A stretch of DNA of 64,000 bases from Aliagarivorans marinus DSM 23064 (GCF_000429485.1 NZ_KE386909.1:73271-137270), one strand, 5' to 3'; positions 26,144 through 35,107 are shown, numbered from the stretch's first letter. Translations and numbers: made by a program. The notes: a model not told the origin generated them from the letters alone.

Positions 26144-27514
26144 ATGTCTACTGCGTCTATCGACCTGCGCACAAGCCCCATTCCGCGCGCCTTTCTACAC
26201 TATTTGCTTCCCGCACTGTCGGGCATGTTGATTAAGTCGGTTTTTATCCTTGGTGATGCCTTCTTTATCGGCATTGGCGTGGGCGCCGATGGCCTTGGCG
26301 CCATTGCGCTGGCGATGCCGGGGTTTTCGTTGTTTACCGCACTGGCCATGATGGTGGGGATTGGCGGCGCTGCACTAATGTCGATGGAGTTTGGCCGTGG
26401 GCGTGTAGCACAGGGGCAGGCACTGTTTAGCCAATCACTCTTGCTGACTGCCGCTGTGGTCAGTGTGGTGGTGATGGCGGGATTGGTCTGGCTGGAAGAC
26501 CTGCTGGCCTGGCAAGGTGCCAGCGGCAATATCGCCGTGCTGGCGGCCGATTACCTGCGAGTGCTGCTTAAGTTCAACGTGGTGTATGCCCTGACGTGGG
26601 TGCTGTCGTGCTTTGTGCGCAACGATGGCAATCCGCGCTTGGCGATGCTGGCGATGTCTGCCGGCGCTATCTTCAACCTGGCCTTGGATTACCTGTTTGT
26701 GATCCGCTGGGGCTGGGGAGTCAGCGGGGCGGCCTTGGCTACCGGGCTGGCTCAGGTGCTGATGGCAGGCATGCTGCTGAGCCACTTTGTGCGCGCCAAA
26801 GGGCAGCTTCGCATGGATGTTAAAGATATCTTCCAACAAGCGCGAGGACTGGGGCGCAGCAAAGAGATCATCAGTATCGGCATGCCGACCTTCTTTATCG
26901 AAGTGACCGCTGCCATGACCATTTTGCTGTTTAACTTTGTGCTGCTGCATCACTACGGCAATGCACACTTGGTGGCCTATGGACTCACCGGCAAGGTGGG
27001 CACCTTTGCCTTGTTCAGTATGCTGGGCGTGGGACAGGCCTGTCAGCCGATTATCAGCTTTAACCATGGGGCAAAGCAGTCTGCACGAGTCTGGGCCACC
27101 TATCGTTTGGGACTGCTCTCGGCGATGGGCGCGGGTGTGGGCTTTGCTGTGCTGGTATGGGTCTTTGCCGATAGCCTTGCGGAACTTTACCTGGGTGCCC
27201 AGCGTGATCAGGCCGAGCTGGCGGCGACGGCGATGCGTTTCTACTTTTTGGCCGCGCCGTTAATGGGTCTGAATCTGGTGACTGCGACGCTGTTTCAGGC
27301 CACTGCACAGCCGAAGGCGGCGAGCATGCTGTCGCTGTGCCGGGGCTTTGTGTTGGTGGTGATTGGGGTGTTGCTGCTGCCCCGCTGGTTCCCGGTCAAC
27401 GGCATCTGGGGCAGCATCTTATTTGCTGAAGCACTCACCGCCATGCTGAGTTTGGCGTTGTTGGTGAGGGGGCTGCGTCGCGCGGAGTTACCGGCACAGT
27501 ATCAGAGCGTGTAA
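26144..27514 (+). CDS. MATE family efflux transporter
   Basis: 456 aa with 12 predicted TM helices in two MATE halves (first: PALSGMLIKSVFILGDAFFIGIGVGADGLGAIALAMP; second: GMPTFFIEVTAAMTILLFNFVLLHHYGNAHLVAYGL, then GVGQACQPIISFNHGA). Such pumps exchange Na+ or H+ for cationic drugs or metabolites. GGAG lies five bases before the start. It is separated from the importer operon by about 225 bases without a gene and ends at a hairpin, so it is probably monocistronic. The substrate is unknown. Confidence 0.87.
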   Translation: MSTASIDLRTSPIPRAFLHYLLPALSGMLIKSVFILGDAFFIGIGVGADGLGAIALAMPGFSLFTALAMMVGIGGAALMSMEFGRGRVAQGQALFSQSLLLTAAVVSVVVMAGLVWLEDLLAWQGASGNIAVLAADYLRVLLKFNVVYALTWVLSCFVRNDGNPRLAMLAMSAGAIFNLALDYLFVIRWGWGVSGAALATGLAQVLMAGMLLSHFVRAKGQLRMDVKDIFQQARGLGRSKEIISIGMPTFFIEVTAAMTILLFNFVLLHHYGNAHLVAYGLTGKVGTFALFSMLGVGQACQPIISFNHGAKQSARVWATYRLGLLSAMGAGVGFAVLVWVFADSLAELYLGAQRDQAELAATAMRFYFLAAPLMGLNLVTATLFQATAQPKAASMLSLCRGFVLVVIGVLLLPRWFPVNGIWGSILFAEALTAMLSLALLVRGLRRAELPAQYQSV

Positions 27515-27521
27515 TGCTAAA

Positions 27522-27542
27522 CAGGCCAGCGAGGCTGGCCTG
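27522..27542 (+). terminator. Hairpin after the MATE transporter gene
   Basis: CAGGCCAGC and GCTGGCCTG pair around GAG, eight bases after the MATE stop. It lacks a U-run, so termination strength is uncertain. Confidence 0.55.
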
Positions 27543-27563
27543 AACACGGAGGAGTGAACAGCC

Positions 27564-28358
27564 TTAGAACAGGCGTTTTAACACCTGCAGCACCCCAGAT
27601 TCAGCATTGCTGGGCGCTTCGAAGCGGGCCAGCTTTTTCACCTCGGGATGGGCATTGGCCATGGCGTAAGAGTGGTAGCTGGCGGCCAGCATCTCCACAT
27701 CGTTAAAGTAGTCGCCAAAGCTCATGGTTTGCTCGAAGCTAAAGCCAAGGGTTTGCTGCAGATGCTTAATCGCGCTGCCCTTGGAGGCCTCGGCATTCAT
27801 CACATCCAGCCAGATGGCGGCACTCACTACCACTTGGTGAGATTGGCCAAAGTGCTGATTGATGCTCGGATAGACCAAAGCTTCGGTGCCGTCGAAGTGA
27901 CAGATCGCCACCTTGATAAACTCATCGTCCACCGCCAGAAGATCTGCCACGCTCTCGCGGCGGTGGTAGTACTTGCTGATCTCGGCAATCGCTTGGGGGT
28001 CTTGGGTCTCGATATAGGCCGAGCGCTTACCGCACAGCACAATATGCGCGCCGTCGATAGCGCGCGCCTCAGTGATTACCTGCTCAATCTCTGCTTTGGC
28101 AATGGTGCAGCTATACAGCTCCTGATCTTGATGCATCACCAAGGTGCCGTTCTCGGCAATAAACAGCATTTGCTCGGCGATGGGAGCGAAGGTTTGCTTG
28201 AGGCTATAATATTGGCGACCAGAGGCGGCAGCAAAGCGGATCCCTTTATCGCTAAGCTGCTGGTAGATATCGAAAAACTCAGGGTCGAGTTGACCATCTG
28301 GATTGAGCAGGGTGCCATCCATATCGGCGGCGATAAATGCAATTTGCTTGGAAGCCAT
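27564..28358 (-). CDS. Cof-type HAD sugar phosphatase
   Basis: 264 aa. HAD motif 1 is AADMDGTLLNPDG, motif 2 FAAASGR, and motif 3/4 lie in KHLQQTLGFSFEQTMSFGDYFNDVEMLAAS. The cap between them (C2B type) places it in the Cof/YbiV group of sugar-phosphate and flavin-precursor phosphatases acting in the cytosol. AAAGG precedes the start. A second, unrelated HAD gene follows upstream on the same strand after about 140 bases. The substrate cannot be told from sequence. Confidence 0.86.
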   Translation of the reverse strand: MASKQIAFIAADMDGTLLNPDGQLDPEFFDIYQQLSDKGIRFAAASGRQYYSLKQTFAPIAEQMLFIAENGTLVMHQDQELYSCTIAKAEIEQVITEARAIDGAHIVLCGKRSAYIETQDPQAIAEISKYYHRRESVADLLAVDDEFIKVAICHFDGTEALVYPSINQHFGQSHQVVVSAAIWLDVMNAEASKGSAIKHLQQTLGFSFEQTMSFGDYFNDVEMLAASYHSYAMANAHPEVKKLARFEAPSNAESGVLQVLKRLF

Positions 28359-28497
28359 AGTTAAGCCTTTGGGTACAACATTAGTGAGATGAAGCGCGAG
28401 TGAGCACTTGCTTTAAGGGCGAGTTGCCCGCCCTGGAGCTGTGCCTCCCACATCAGCGCCGCCAGCATAAGCTTGCCCCCTAAAGATTGCAATCATC

Positions 28498-29181
28498 TCA
28501 ATCTGCCGAGGCCACTAACCAGTCGTGAATCGGCCAGTCACGCTGCTCGGCCAAGGCATGCAGGCGTGGGCAGGGGTTAATCACCTCCACAAAATCGGCC
28601 TGCTCACACATTGGCAGGTCGTTGATGGAGTCGGTGTAAAACCGTAGCTGCTGATAGTGTTGCTGGCGCTCTGTCAGCCACGCTTGCAAGCGGGTCACCT
28701 TGCCTTCGCGAAAGCTCATGGTGCCTTTGACCTCGGTGCTGTAATGACCGTTGTCTTCATGCAGGTCGATACCTAGGGCATGCTCTACATCTAGCAAGCG
28801 GGCAATCGGTTCGACCAAGAAGCTGGCGCTGGCGGAGATGATCAGCAGATCGCTACCCGCCTCACGCAGTTGTTTGAGCAATAGCCGCCCATCGGGGTAG
28901 AGGCGCGGTCTTATCCGTTGTTGGCAGAAGGCGTCAACCAAGGGGGTGAGCGCCGCGATAGAGTGGTGCTGCACCGCCTGCATACTGAAGCGGATGTATT
29001 CGCGCATATCTAGCTGGCCATCGGCATATTGCGCCATCAGCGCTTGGTCGCGCTCGATAAAATCGGCTTGCTCAACCAAGCCTTGGTCAACGATGAAGCG
29101 ATGCCACAGCATCGAACTGTCCCCGCTGAGTAGGGTTTCATCTAAATCAAACACTGCGAGTGTGTGTGCTGTTCTCGACAT
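28498..29181 (-). CDS. HAD-IB family phosphatase (SerB/CicA-like)
   Basis: 227 aa. HAD motif 1 is AVFDLDETLLSGDS, motif 2 LLIISASASFLVEPIA, and motif 4 YTDSINDLPMCEQADFVEVINPCPRL. The small helical cap (WHRFIVDQGLVEQADFIERDQALMAQYADGQLDM) is of HAD subfamily IB, close to phosphoserine phosphatase-like and CicA-type enzymes. It is cytoplasmic. It is divergent from the secreted alpha/beta hydrolase. Confidence 0.85.
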   Translation of the reverse strand: MSRTAHTLAVFDLDETLLSGDSSMLWHRFIVDQGLVEQADFIERDQALMAQYADGQLDMREYIRFSMQAVQHHSIAALTPLVDAFCQQRIRPRLYPDGRLLLKQLREAGSDLLIISASASFLVEPIARLLDVEHALGIDLHEDNGHYSTEVKGTMSFREGKVTRLQAWLTERQQHYQQLRFYTDSINDLPMCEQADFVEVINPCPRLHALAEQRDWPIHDWLVASAD

Positions 29182-29263
29182 GATAAGGGGCTTCCATTTG
29201 CTCGGCCTTACAGTATCAGAGTAAAGTATGACGGTTTTCTTTCAATACCTTAGGGAGTAGCCT

Positions 29264-30658
29264 TTGTTGCGTAGCAGACGGATTTTTTCAGCGATTTGCT
29301 TGATATGGAGTGGGCTTGTCGGGAGTGGGCAGGCCGCGGCGGTACAGTTTGATTGTGTCACCATCAATGCCGATACCGATTGGATGCAGCGCGCCCAGTC
29401 TGAGGGCTACTACCGCCACCCGCTTGAGAGCGAGCTCAAGCGCTTTGATTTTGCCAAGCAAGGCAGTGCCAGCTATCAAGATTACCTGGCCCATACCCGT
29501 CGCTACCTTGCCGAGGTGAACCCGCGTGCCGATTGGGCGTGTCCGCTCAACTCGCCGTTGCGCGAGGCCTTAGCCGAGCAATATGGTTGGCAGCACCCAC
29601 CCAAGGTGCTCGATTTCGTTGCCCCCTATGAGCTTAAATCCGCAGACGATAATAAGCTGGCGTTACTGGTACATGGCCTGACCGACTCACCGTTTAGCTA
29701 CCACGATATGGCCTTTGATTTGTGGTCACAGGGCTATACCGTGCGCACCTTGCTGATCCCCGGCCATGGCGAAGCACCTGCCGCGATGCTTGGGGTGAGA
29801 GTGGGTGACTGGCGTGCTGCGGTGGATTATGCGCTGGAGCAAGCGGTCGCCGATTACTCCCACGTGGTGCTCGGTGGCTATTCCACCGGAGCTACCTTGC
29901 TGGTGGAAACCTTGATGGAGCACGCCGACTCGCTCCCCGAGCAGCTCAAAGGCGTGATGCTATGGTCGCCCGCGGTGCAATCCACCAATCGCTTTGCCTG
30001 GATCTCCCCGTGGGTGAACCCGCTGTTTACCCCGACTCGGCTAAAGCAGTGGCTGGAGAAAGATGCCGATACCGACGTGGCCAAATATGAGTCCTTCACC
30101 CTAAAAGAGGCTGCCGAGGTTGAGAAGCTGATGCGCAGCCTGCGTGGGCGTTTAAGCCGCGGCCAACATGGCGCTGACTTGCCGATGTTTGTGGCGCTTA
30201 GCGAGGTGGATGAGACCACCGTAGTTGGCGAGGGCATCGCCATGCTGGAGAGCTGGCACAACACTCCGGGGCGCACCACAGCCCAGCGCGATAAGCTGTT
30301 CTTAGTCGCCCCCGAGGGGCAAGTGAGCGCCGTCGAGAATGGGCTTACCACTGTGCTCTCAAGCTGCCCTAGCGAGGATCAGTCCCATGCTTGTCACCGG
30401 GTAGTGGGCGCCTCCCATGCCTTGGTGCTGGCACCTGAGAACCCACTGTATGGCGAGCAGGGCGCCTATCGCAACTGCGGCCACTATCTGGGGGATTGGC
30501 CACGCTATCAAGCCTGTAAGAGCACCGCCCCGATCGTGTTTGCCGAGAAGACCGAGCAGAACCTGCAGCGCTACCAACCGATGGCGCGGCTGATGTTCAA
30601 CCCCTACTATCAGCAGCAGTGGCAGGCACTGGAGCAGTTTCTCGACGACCTGCAATAA
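29264..30658 (+). CDS. Secreted alpha/beta hydrolase (lipase/esterase-like), TTG start
   Basis: 464 aa. A signal peptide (about residues 1-25, ending GQAAA) is followed by a 100-residue N-terminal region, then an alpha/beta hydrolase fold: oxyanion LLVHGLTDSPFSYHDMA and nucleophile elbow LGGYSTGATLLVE. The likely catalytic His is in VVGASHALVLAPENPLYG near the end. Paired cysteines suggest periplasmic disulfides. Start is TTG with GGGAG six bases upstream; no better ATG exists in frame. A lipid or acylated polysaccharide substrate is plausible given the GH5 genes downstream, but they appear to have their own promoter. Confidence 0.8.
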   Translation: MLRSRRIFSAICLIWSGLVGSGQAAAVQFDCVTINADTDWMQRAQSEGYYRHPLESELKRFDFAKQGSASYQDYLAHTRRYLAEVNPRADWACPLNSPLREALAEQYGWQHPPKVLDFVAPYELKSADDNKLALLVHGLTDSPFSYHDMAFDLWSQGYTVRTLLIPGHGEAPAAMLGVRVGDWRAAVDYALEQAVADYSHVVLGGYSTGATLLVETLMEHADSLPEQLKGVMLWSPAVQSTNRFAWISPWVNPLFTPTRLKQWLEKDADTDVAKYESFTLKEAAEVEKLMRSLRGRLSRGQHGADLPMFVALSEVDETTVVGEGIAMLESWHNTPGRTTAQRDKLFLVAPEGQVSAVENGLTTVLSSCPSEDQSHACHRVVGASHALVLAPENPLYGEQGAYRNCGHYLGDWPRYQACKSTAPIVFAEKTEQNLQRYQPMARLMFNPYYQQQWQALEQFLDDLQ

Positions 30659-30667
30659 CCAGATATG

Positions 30668-30764
30668 TTAGTTTCACCAAAGTATGCGCTGAAACTAATT
30701 ATGCTCATATTATCAATCGCTTGTGACCGGTATCGCAGCGCTATAACAGGCGCTGTGCTCCACT
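30668..30764 (+). promoter_or_regulatory. Conserved regulatory region of first GH5 gene
   Basis: Two boxes are shared, at identical distances from the start codon, with the second GH5 gene: TTAGTTTCA (30668-30676, 128 bases before the GTG) and GCTGTGCTCCACT (30752-30764). Here TTAGTTTCA also has its inverted partner TGAAACTAA 13 bases downstream. Between the boxes, TGTGACCGGTATCGCA resembles a CRP site (TGTGA-N6-TCACA) in one half. Confidence 0.6.
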
Positions 30765-30795
30765 GAGGCCAGAGATGCTTTATGGAGTAATACAA

Positions 30796-31944
30796 GTGAA
30801 ATTAGGTAATGTGGCCGCGTGGGCTGGTTTGTTCGCAGGCGTTACCATGCTGCTGGGGTGTGGTTCTACCGGGGCCAAACAAGATGCAGAAGTGGTGCTG
30901 GATCCAAGCTATTACAGCGATATCTATAACTGGAATGACAGCCGTGGCCTCGAGCAGACCTTTTTAGGGCGTGGCATCAATATGGGTAACTTCTTCGAGT
31001 CGCCCAGCTATGAAGGGGAGTGGAACGGCAATCTAACCATCAAGGACAGCGATTTTGCCAATATCCGTGCCGCCGGTTTCGCCAGTGTGCGGATCCCGGT
31101 GCGCTGGAATGCCCATGCCTTGAACGATGCCCCCTATACCATCGACCCGCAGTTTCTTGAGCGGGTGCAAGAGGTAGTGGACCAAGCGCTTGCCCACGAC
31201 CTGCGGGTAATCATCAATACCCATCACTATAACGAGCTGTTCTACAATCGCCGCGAGCTGAAACACCATATGGCGCGCTTGCATGGGATTTGGGATCAGC
31301 TGGCGGATCACTTTACCTTAGCGGACTACCCGGAAGACCAACTGGTATTTGAGTTTCTCAACGAGCCCCACGAGGCGGTGGGCGTACGCGAGTGGAACAC
31401 CATGGTGGACGATCTGGTTGAGCTGATTTGGCAAGACAAAGCGGCCACCCAGAACAATGAGCTGGGACAGCGCAAAATAATGATCGGCACGGCCGACTGG
31501 GGCGGTCCCTTTAAGCTGCCCGACCTGCGCCTGCCAGAAGCCTGTAACGCCGACAACACCATTATCACCGTACACTTCTACGAGCCGATGCCTTTCACCC
31601 ACCAAGGCGCTGAGTGGACCCCCGGTGCCATGGATTGGGTGGGCACCCGTTGGCTTGGCAGCAAGCGTGAGCAGCAAACCCTATTTAACTACCTCAATGC
31701 CGTATCGCGTTGGAACGAAAAGCCGGGCCGCGGCTTTGAGATAAACATTGGTGAATTCGGTGTCTACAGCAAGGTGTCGCGCCCGGAAGACCAGCGCGCC
31801 TGGACTGCCTTTATCGCCCGCGAGTCAGAGAAGCGTAACTTTAGCTGGCACTACTGGGAGTACAGCTCCGGTTTTGGTGCCTATGACCCTTACGCCAAGA
31901 AGTGGCGGAGCGCCCTGATTGAAGGGCTGATACCCCAGCAGTAA
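30796..31944 (+). CDS. GH5-family endoglycanase lipoprotein, copy 1
   Basis: 382 aa. Lipobox LLGC (C22) gives a lipid-anchored enzyme. Residues about 55-380 form a GH5 (beta/alpha)8 barrel: FLGRGINMGNFFESP, SVRIPVRWNAH, VIINTHHYNE, acid/base E190 in FEFLNEP, VHFYEP, and nucleophile E320 in NIGEFGVYS. Such enzymes cut beta-1,4-glucan or mannan; which one is not clear. GTG is chosen because GGAG lies eight bases before it and the resulting signal matches copy 2; an ATG 21 bases upstream has none. It has a strong terminator, and the closely similar paralogue follows. Confidence 0.87.
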   Translation: MKLGNVAAWAGLFAGVTMLLGCGSTGAKQDAEVVLDPSYYSDIYNWNDSRGLEQTFLGRGINMGNFFESPSYEGEWNGNLTIKDSDFANIRAAGFASVRIPVRWNAHALNDAPYTIDPQFLERVQEVVDQALAHDLRVIINTHHYNELFYNRRELKHHMARLHGIWDQLADHFTLADYPEDQLVFEFLNEPHEAVGVREWNTMVDDLVELIWQDKAATQNNELGQRKIMIGTADWGGPFKLPDLRLPEACNADNTIITVHFYEPMPFTHQGAEWTPGAMDWVGTRWLGSKREQQTLFNYLNAVSRWNEKPGRGFEINIGEFGVYSKVSRPEDQRAWTAFIARESEKRNFSWHYWEYSSGFGAYDPYAKKWRSALIEGLIPQQ

Positions 31945-31978
31945 GCTCGCAGCTATCGAATAGAGCCACCGCATCTAG

Positions 31979-32006
31979 AGGGCGAAGTAGACTTCGCCCT
32001 TTTTTT
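31979..32006 (+). terminator. Terminator between the two GH5 genes
   Basis: AGGGCGAAGT and ACTTCGCCCT form a GC-rich stem followed by seven T, 35 bases after the first GH5 stop. The genes are thus separate transcription units. Confidence 0.92.
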
Positions 32007-32024
32007 ATCTTTCCATGACAGGTC

Positions 32025-32122
32025 TTAGTTTCATCAAAACCAGAGCCGCCGCCGATTTTAAGTAAATAGTCGCAAGCATGTGACAAGCGTCGTTGAGTGC
32101 TAAGGAGCGGCTGTGCTCCACT
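32025..32122 (+). promoter_or_regulatory. Conserved regulatory region of second GH5 gene
   Basis: TTAGTTTCA (32025-32033) lies 128 bases before the ATG and GCTGTGCTCCACT (32110-32122) ends 31 bases before it, matching the first GH5 gene in sequence and spacing. The inverted partner of TTAGTTTCA is lost here. A TGTGACAAGCG segment could be a weak CRP half-site. Confidence 0.6.
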
Positions 32123-32152
32123 AGTGATAATATATTTCGAGGGAAGAATTAA

Positions 32153-33319
32153 ATGGAATTAAGACGCTTACTTCCGCTGACGGCGGTATTCGCAACACTC
32201 GGTATTATTGCCGCCTGTGGTTCATCCAGTGGTGACAGCAGTGGTGAAGATGGCGCTGAAGTGGTGCTGGACGAGGCCTACTACAGCGATCTCTATAGCT
32301 GGAACGCTAGCCGCGGTTTGGACCAGAGCTTCTTAGGGCGCGGTATCAATATGGGTAACTTCTTCGAGTCGCCCAACTACGAAGGTGAGTGGAATGGCGA
32401 CCGGACCATCCAAGCCAGCGATTTCGAGAACATTTATGATGCCGGCTTTGCCAGCGTGCGCATTCCGGTTCGCTGGAACGCCCATGCCGCAGATACTGCT
32501 CCCTTCACCATCGATGAAGCGTTTTTAACGCGGGTCCAGCAAGTGGTGGATGAAGCCATCCAGCAAGGTCTGCGGGTGATTATCAACACCCACCACTACG
32601 ATGAGCTGTTCTATAACGCCAGCGAGCTGGATCACCATACCGCCCGTTTGCTCGGCATTTGGGATCAGCTAGCAGCGCGCTTTACCTTGGCCAACTACCC
32701 CGCAGACCAACTGGTATTCGAGTTTCTCAACGAGCCCCACGAGGCGGTGGGTATTGATGAGTGGAACGTCATGGTGGCGGACTTGACTGAGCAGCTATGG
32801 GTCGACAATGCCGACACTCAAAACAACGACTTAGGCCAGCGTAAGGTGATGATCGGTACCGCCGATTGGGGTGGCCCGTTCAAATTGCCTGACTTAGAGT
32901 TGCCCGCCGCAGCCAATGCCGACAACACCATTATTACCGTGCATTTCTACGAGCCCTTCCAGTTCACTCACCAAGGGGCTGAGTGGGTATCTGGCGCTAA
33001 TAGCTGGATAGGAACCCGTTGGCTGGGCACTGCCAGCCAGCAGCAAGTGCTGTTTGATTATCTGGATGCGGTATCAAGCTGGAATGATCAGCCGGGGCGG
33101 GGCTTTGAAGTCAACATTGGCGAGTTTGGCGTGTACAGCAAGCACTCGGCTCCGCAAGACCAGCGCGCCTGGACCGCTTTTATCGCCCGTGAGTCAGAGA
33201 AGCGTAACTTTAGCTGGCACTACTGGGAGTACAGTTCTGGCTTTGGCGCCTTTGACCCGCAAGCTGAGCAGTGGCGCACTGCCTTGATTGAGGGCTTGAT
33301 CCCTACCGATTTGCCTTAG
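32153..33319 (+). CDS. GH5-family endoglycanase lipoprotein, copy 2
   Basis: 388 aa. Lipobox IAAC (C22) then a Ser/Gly/Asp linker and the same GH5 barrel as copy 1: acid/base E194 (FEFLNEP), nucleophile E324 (NIGEFGVYS), both 130 residues apart as in copy 1. By eye about three quarters of residues are identical, and a 45-base stretch near the 3' end is identical at DNA level, so duplication was recent or gene conversion continues. Differences cluster in the signal, linker and surface loops (MPFTHQ against FQFTHQ). GGGAAG precedes the ATG. Both enzymes probably act on the same polysaccharide near the outer membrane. Confidence 0.87.
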   Translation: MELRRLLPLTAVFATLGIIAACGSSSGDSSGEDGAEVVLDEAYYSDLYSWNASRGLDQSFLGRGINMGNFFESPNYEGEWNGDRTIQASDFENIYDAGFASVRIPVRWNAHAADTAPFTIDEAFLTRVQQVVDEAIQQGLRVIINTHHYDELFYNASELDHHTARLLGIWDQLAARFTLANYPADQLVFEFLNEPHEAVGIDEWNVMVADLTEQLWVDNADTQNNDLGQRKVMIGTADWGGPFKLPDLELPAAANADNTIITVHFYEPFQFTHQGAEWVSGANSWIGTRWLGTASQQQVLFDYLDAVSSWNDQPGRGFEVNIGEFGVYSKHSAPQDQRAWTAFIARESEKRNFSWHYWEYSSGFGAFDPQAEQWRTALIEGLIPTDLP

Positions 33320-33343
33320 GCGATTCTGCCAAGGTGTTTACAA

Positions 33344-33369
33344 GGGCTGGCGTTTGTCGGCCCTCTTTA
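33344..33369 (+). terminator. Probable terminator of GH5 copy 2
   Basis: GGGCTGGC pairs with GTCGGCCC (two wobble pairs) around GTTT, followed by TCTTTA, 25 bases after the stop. Confidence 0.55.
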
Positions 33370-33465
33370 GTCTAGGGTTGCAAAGATTCAGCGACAAGTT
33401 GGCAGGTCTTGCCAGCGCCCCCTATCCTAAGAAGTCTTTACTCGGAGTAACTGCAGGAGCCGCGT

Positions 33466-34380
33466 ATGGACCATCCGCTGGGGTCTTCCCTGTCACTGGC
33501 GATTCTTGACATCCTTCCTAACCCGGTGCTGGTTAAGGGCAGCGACCTTCGCTATGTGTGGGTCAACAAAGCCTTTGAAGAGCTGTTTGCGGTGCAGCGT
33601 GAGCAGGTTATTGGTCAGCTCGATGTGGATATCTTCCCCGACCGCCAAGCCGCCCAATGCAATGGCGGCGACCTGCGGGTGCTATCTAGTGGCAAGGTCG
33701 ACGAGGCCTACGAAACGGTACTCAAAGATGGCGTAACTCCGTGTATCACCATTACCCGAAAAAGCCGGCTAAGCATGGGGGATATGGACTTTTTGGTGGG
33801 GGTGATGCACGACATTACCGATGTCACCGAAACCAACCGCGAGCTGGAGCAGGCCAAGCAGCTACTGGAGGCGCAGTCTTCCAAGCTGGAGAAGATGGCC
33901 TATTCAGATCCGCTTACCGGCGTGCTTAACCGGCGGCGCTTAGAGCAGCTAGCGGACGCCGCCTTCGCCAGTCACCATCACCGCGGCTGTGTGCTGCTGT
34001 CAGATCTCGACCACTTTAAGCGGGTCAACGACCAATGGGGGCATGATGCTGGCGATGCGGCCCTCATCCACTTTGTCGAGATCGTGCAGTCGGTATTTCG
34101 CGACAGCGACCGGATTGCCCGTATCGGCGGCGAAGAGTTCGCTTGTCTGCTGCCGGGGGCGGATAAGCAACAAGGCTGGCAAGTGGCCGAGAGGATGCGC
34201 GAGGCGCTGGAGAGTTCGCCCTTAGATTACAAGGGCGAGCAGATCCCCATGACCGTAAGCTCGGGCATGGTAGTGCTCGCTGAAGGTGAGGCGATTCAAT
34301 TGGCAGAGCTGCTGTCCAGAGCGGACAAGTGCCTCTACCAAGCCAAACAGACCGGGCGCAATAAAACGGTGTGTGAGTAG
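33466..34380 (+). CDS. PAS-GGDEF diguanylate cyclase
   Basis: 304 aa, cytoplasmic. Residues 8-125 form a PAS domain (LPNPVLVKGSDLRYVWVNKAFEELF, ending VGVMHDITDVTE), a short helical linker follows, and residues 140-303 are a GGDEF domain with SDPLTGVLNRRRL, SDLDHFKRVNDQWGH and an intact GGEEF (residues 221-225). An RxxD inhibitory site (RDSD) sits five residues before it, so the enzyme should be active and product-inhibited. The PAS ligand is unknown. AGGAG lies six bases before the start. The gene is monocistronic. Confidence 0.9.
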   Translation: MDHPLGSSLSLAILDILPNPVLVKGSDLRYVWVNKAFEELFAVQREQVIGQLDVDIFPDRQAAQCNGGDLRVLSSGKVDEAYETVLKDGVTPCITITRKSRLSMGDMDFLVGVMHDITDVTETNRELEQAKQLLEAQSSKLEKMAYSDPLTGVLNRRRLEQLADAAFASHHHRGCVLLSDLDHFKRVNDQWGHDAGDAALIHFVEIVQSVFRDSDRIARIGGEEFACLLPGADKQQGWQVAERMREALESSPLDYKGEQIPMTVSSGMVVLAEGEAIQLAELLSRADKCLYQAKQTGRNKTVCE

Positions 34381-34468
34381 CATCGAATAAGTAAGAGTGA
34401 GTTTTCAATCATCGCTAAAACCCTCATAATTACATTATCTTCCGTGATACCACTTGCCAGGATGCCGT

Positions 34469-34957
34469 GTGAACTATTCGAAAGTTGTTAATTGGCCTGC
34501 CTACTATCACCCCAAGCATGCCAGCTTCCACATCAAGAACAGTATTGTGACGGAACATAAGGTCTCGGATATCTGGATGGAGCTTATTCGCGCCCACTCG
34601 TGGCCATCCTTTGGTAAGCACCGCACCTCGGTGCAGTTTCTTACCGGTGATGGTGAGCACCTTCGAAAGGGCAGCGTGTTCCGCTGGAAGACCCGAGGGC
34701 TGGAGTACGAGTGCACGGTGGTGGAGTTTATCCCCGACGACCGCCTAGCCTGGCGCGGCAAGTGTGGCCGGGTCGATTTGTATCATGCTTGGCTGCTGTG
34801 CCCCACTGACGAGGGCTGCGATATTGTCACCGAGATTACCCAGCGCGGCGGTTTAACCCGCTTTACCGCGCCGCTCCTGAGTCGACGCTTTAGCGCCTAT
34901 CACCAAAAATGGCTGCGAAAGCTGCACTGCGACCCGAACAAACAGCCCGTCCAGTAG
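34469..34957 (+). CDS. SRPBCC-like protein, unknown function
   Basis: 162 aa. The pattern FHIKNSIVTEHKVSDIWMELIRAHSWPSF, then TVVEFIPDDRLAWRGKCGRVDLYHAWLL and TEITQRGGLTRFTAPLL, is that of a START/SRPBCC (polyketide cyclase-like) ligand-binding fold. No catalytic residues are assigned. GTG is chosen because AGGA is six bases upstream; a TTG five codons earlier is less likely. It lies between a diguanylate cyclase and a truncated gene and may be cotranscribed with the former. Confidence 0.7.
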   Translation: MNYSKVVNWPAYYHPKHASFHIKNSIVTEHKVSDIWMELIRAHSWPSFGKHRTSVQFLTGDGEHLRKGSVFRWKTRGLEYECTVVEFIPDDRLAWRGKCGRVDLYHAWLLCPTDEGCDIVTEITQRGGLTRFTAPLLSRRFSAYHQKWLRKLHCDPNKQPVQ

Positions 34958-34979
34958 CCTCTTTAAAGGAACCGCTTCG

Positions 34980-35096
34980 ATGTTCAGGGAGATGAATAAG
35001 CAAGATTTCATCGATTTTTGGCCGACTTTCTCAGCGGTGATTCGCGCTCGCGACAGCTTGGTGATGTGTAAATGGCTGGCAGAACCCGCTGACTGA
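34980..35096 (+). pseudogene. Possible remnant of a GNAT acetyltransferase gene
   Basis: A 38-codon frame behind AAAGGAAC starts MFREMNKQDFIDFWPTFSAV. The DFxxFWPxFxxVI pattern resembles the first 25 residues of GNAT-family acetyltransferases of marine gammaproteobacteria, which normally continue for about 140 more. After IRARDS the frame runs into VMCKWLAEPAD and stops, as if the middle of a longer gene were deleted. It may still be translated as a short peptide. The GNAT likeness is from memory. Confidence 0.4.
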
Positions 35097-35107
35097 CGAT
35101 GGCTCAG

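Noticed and set aside
27648-28364. 238-codon plus-strand frame opposite the Cof-type phosphatase gene
   Set aside because: Antisense shadow; the phosphatase frame carries all HAD motifs.
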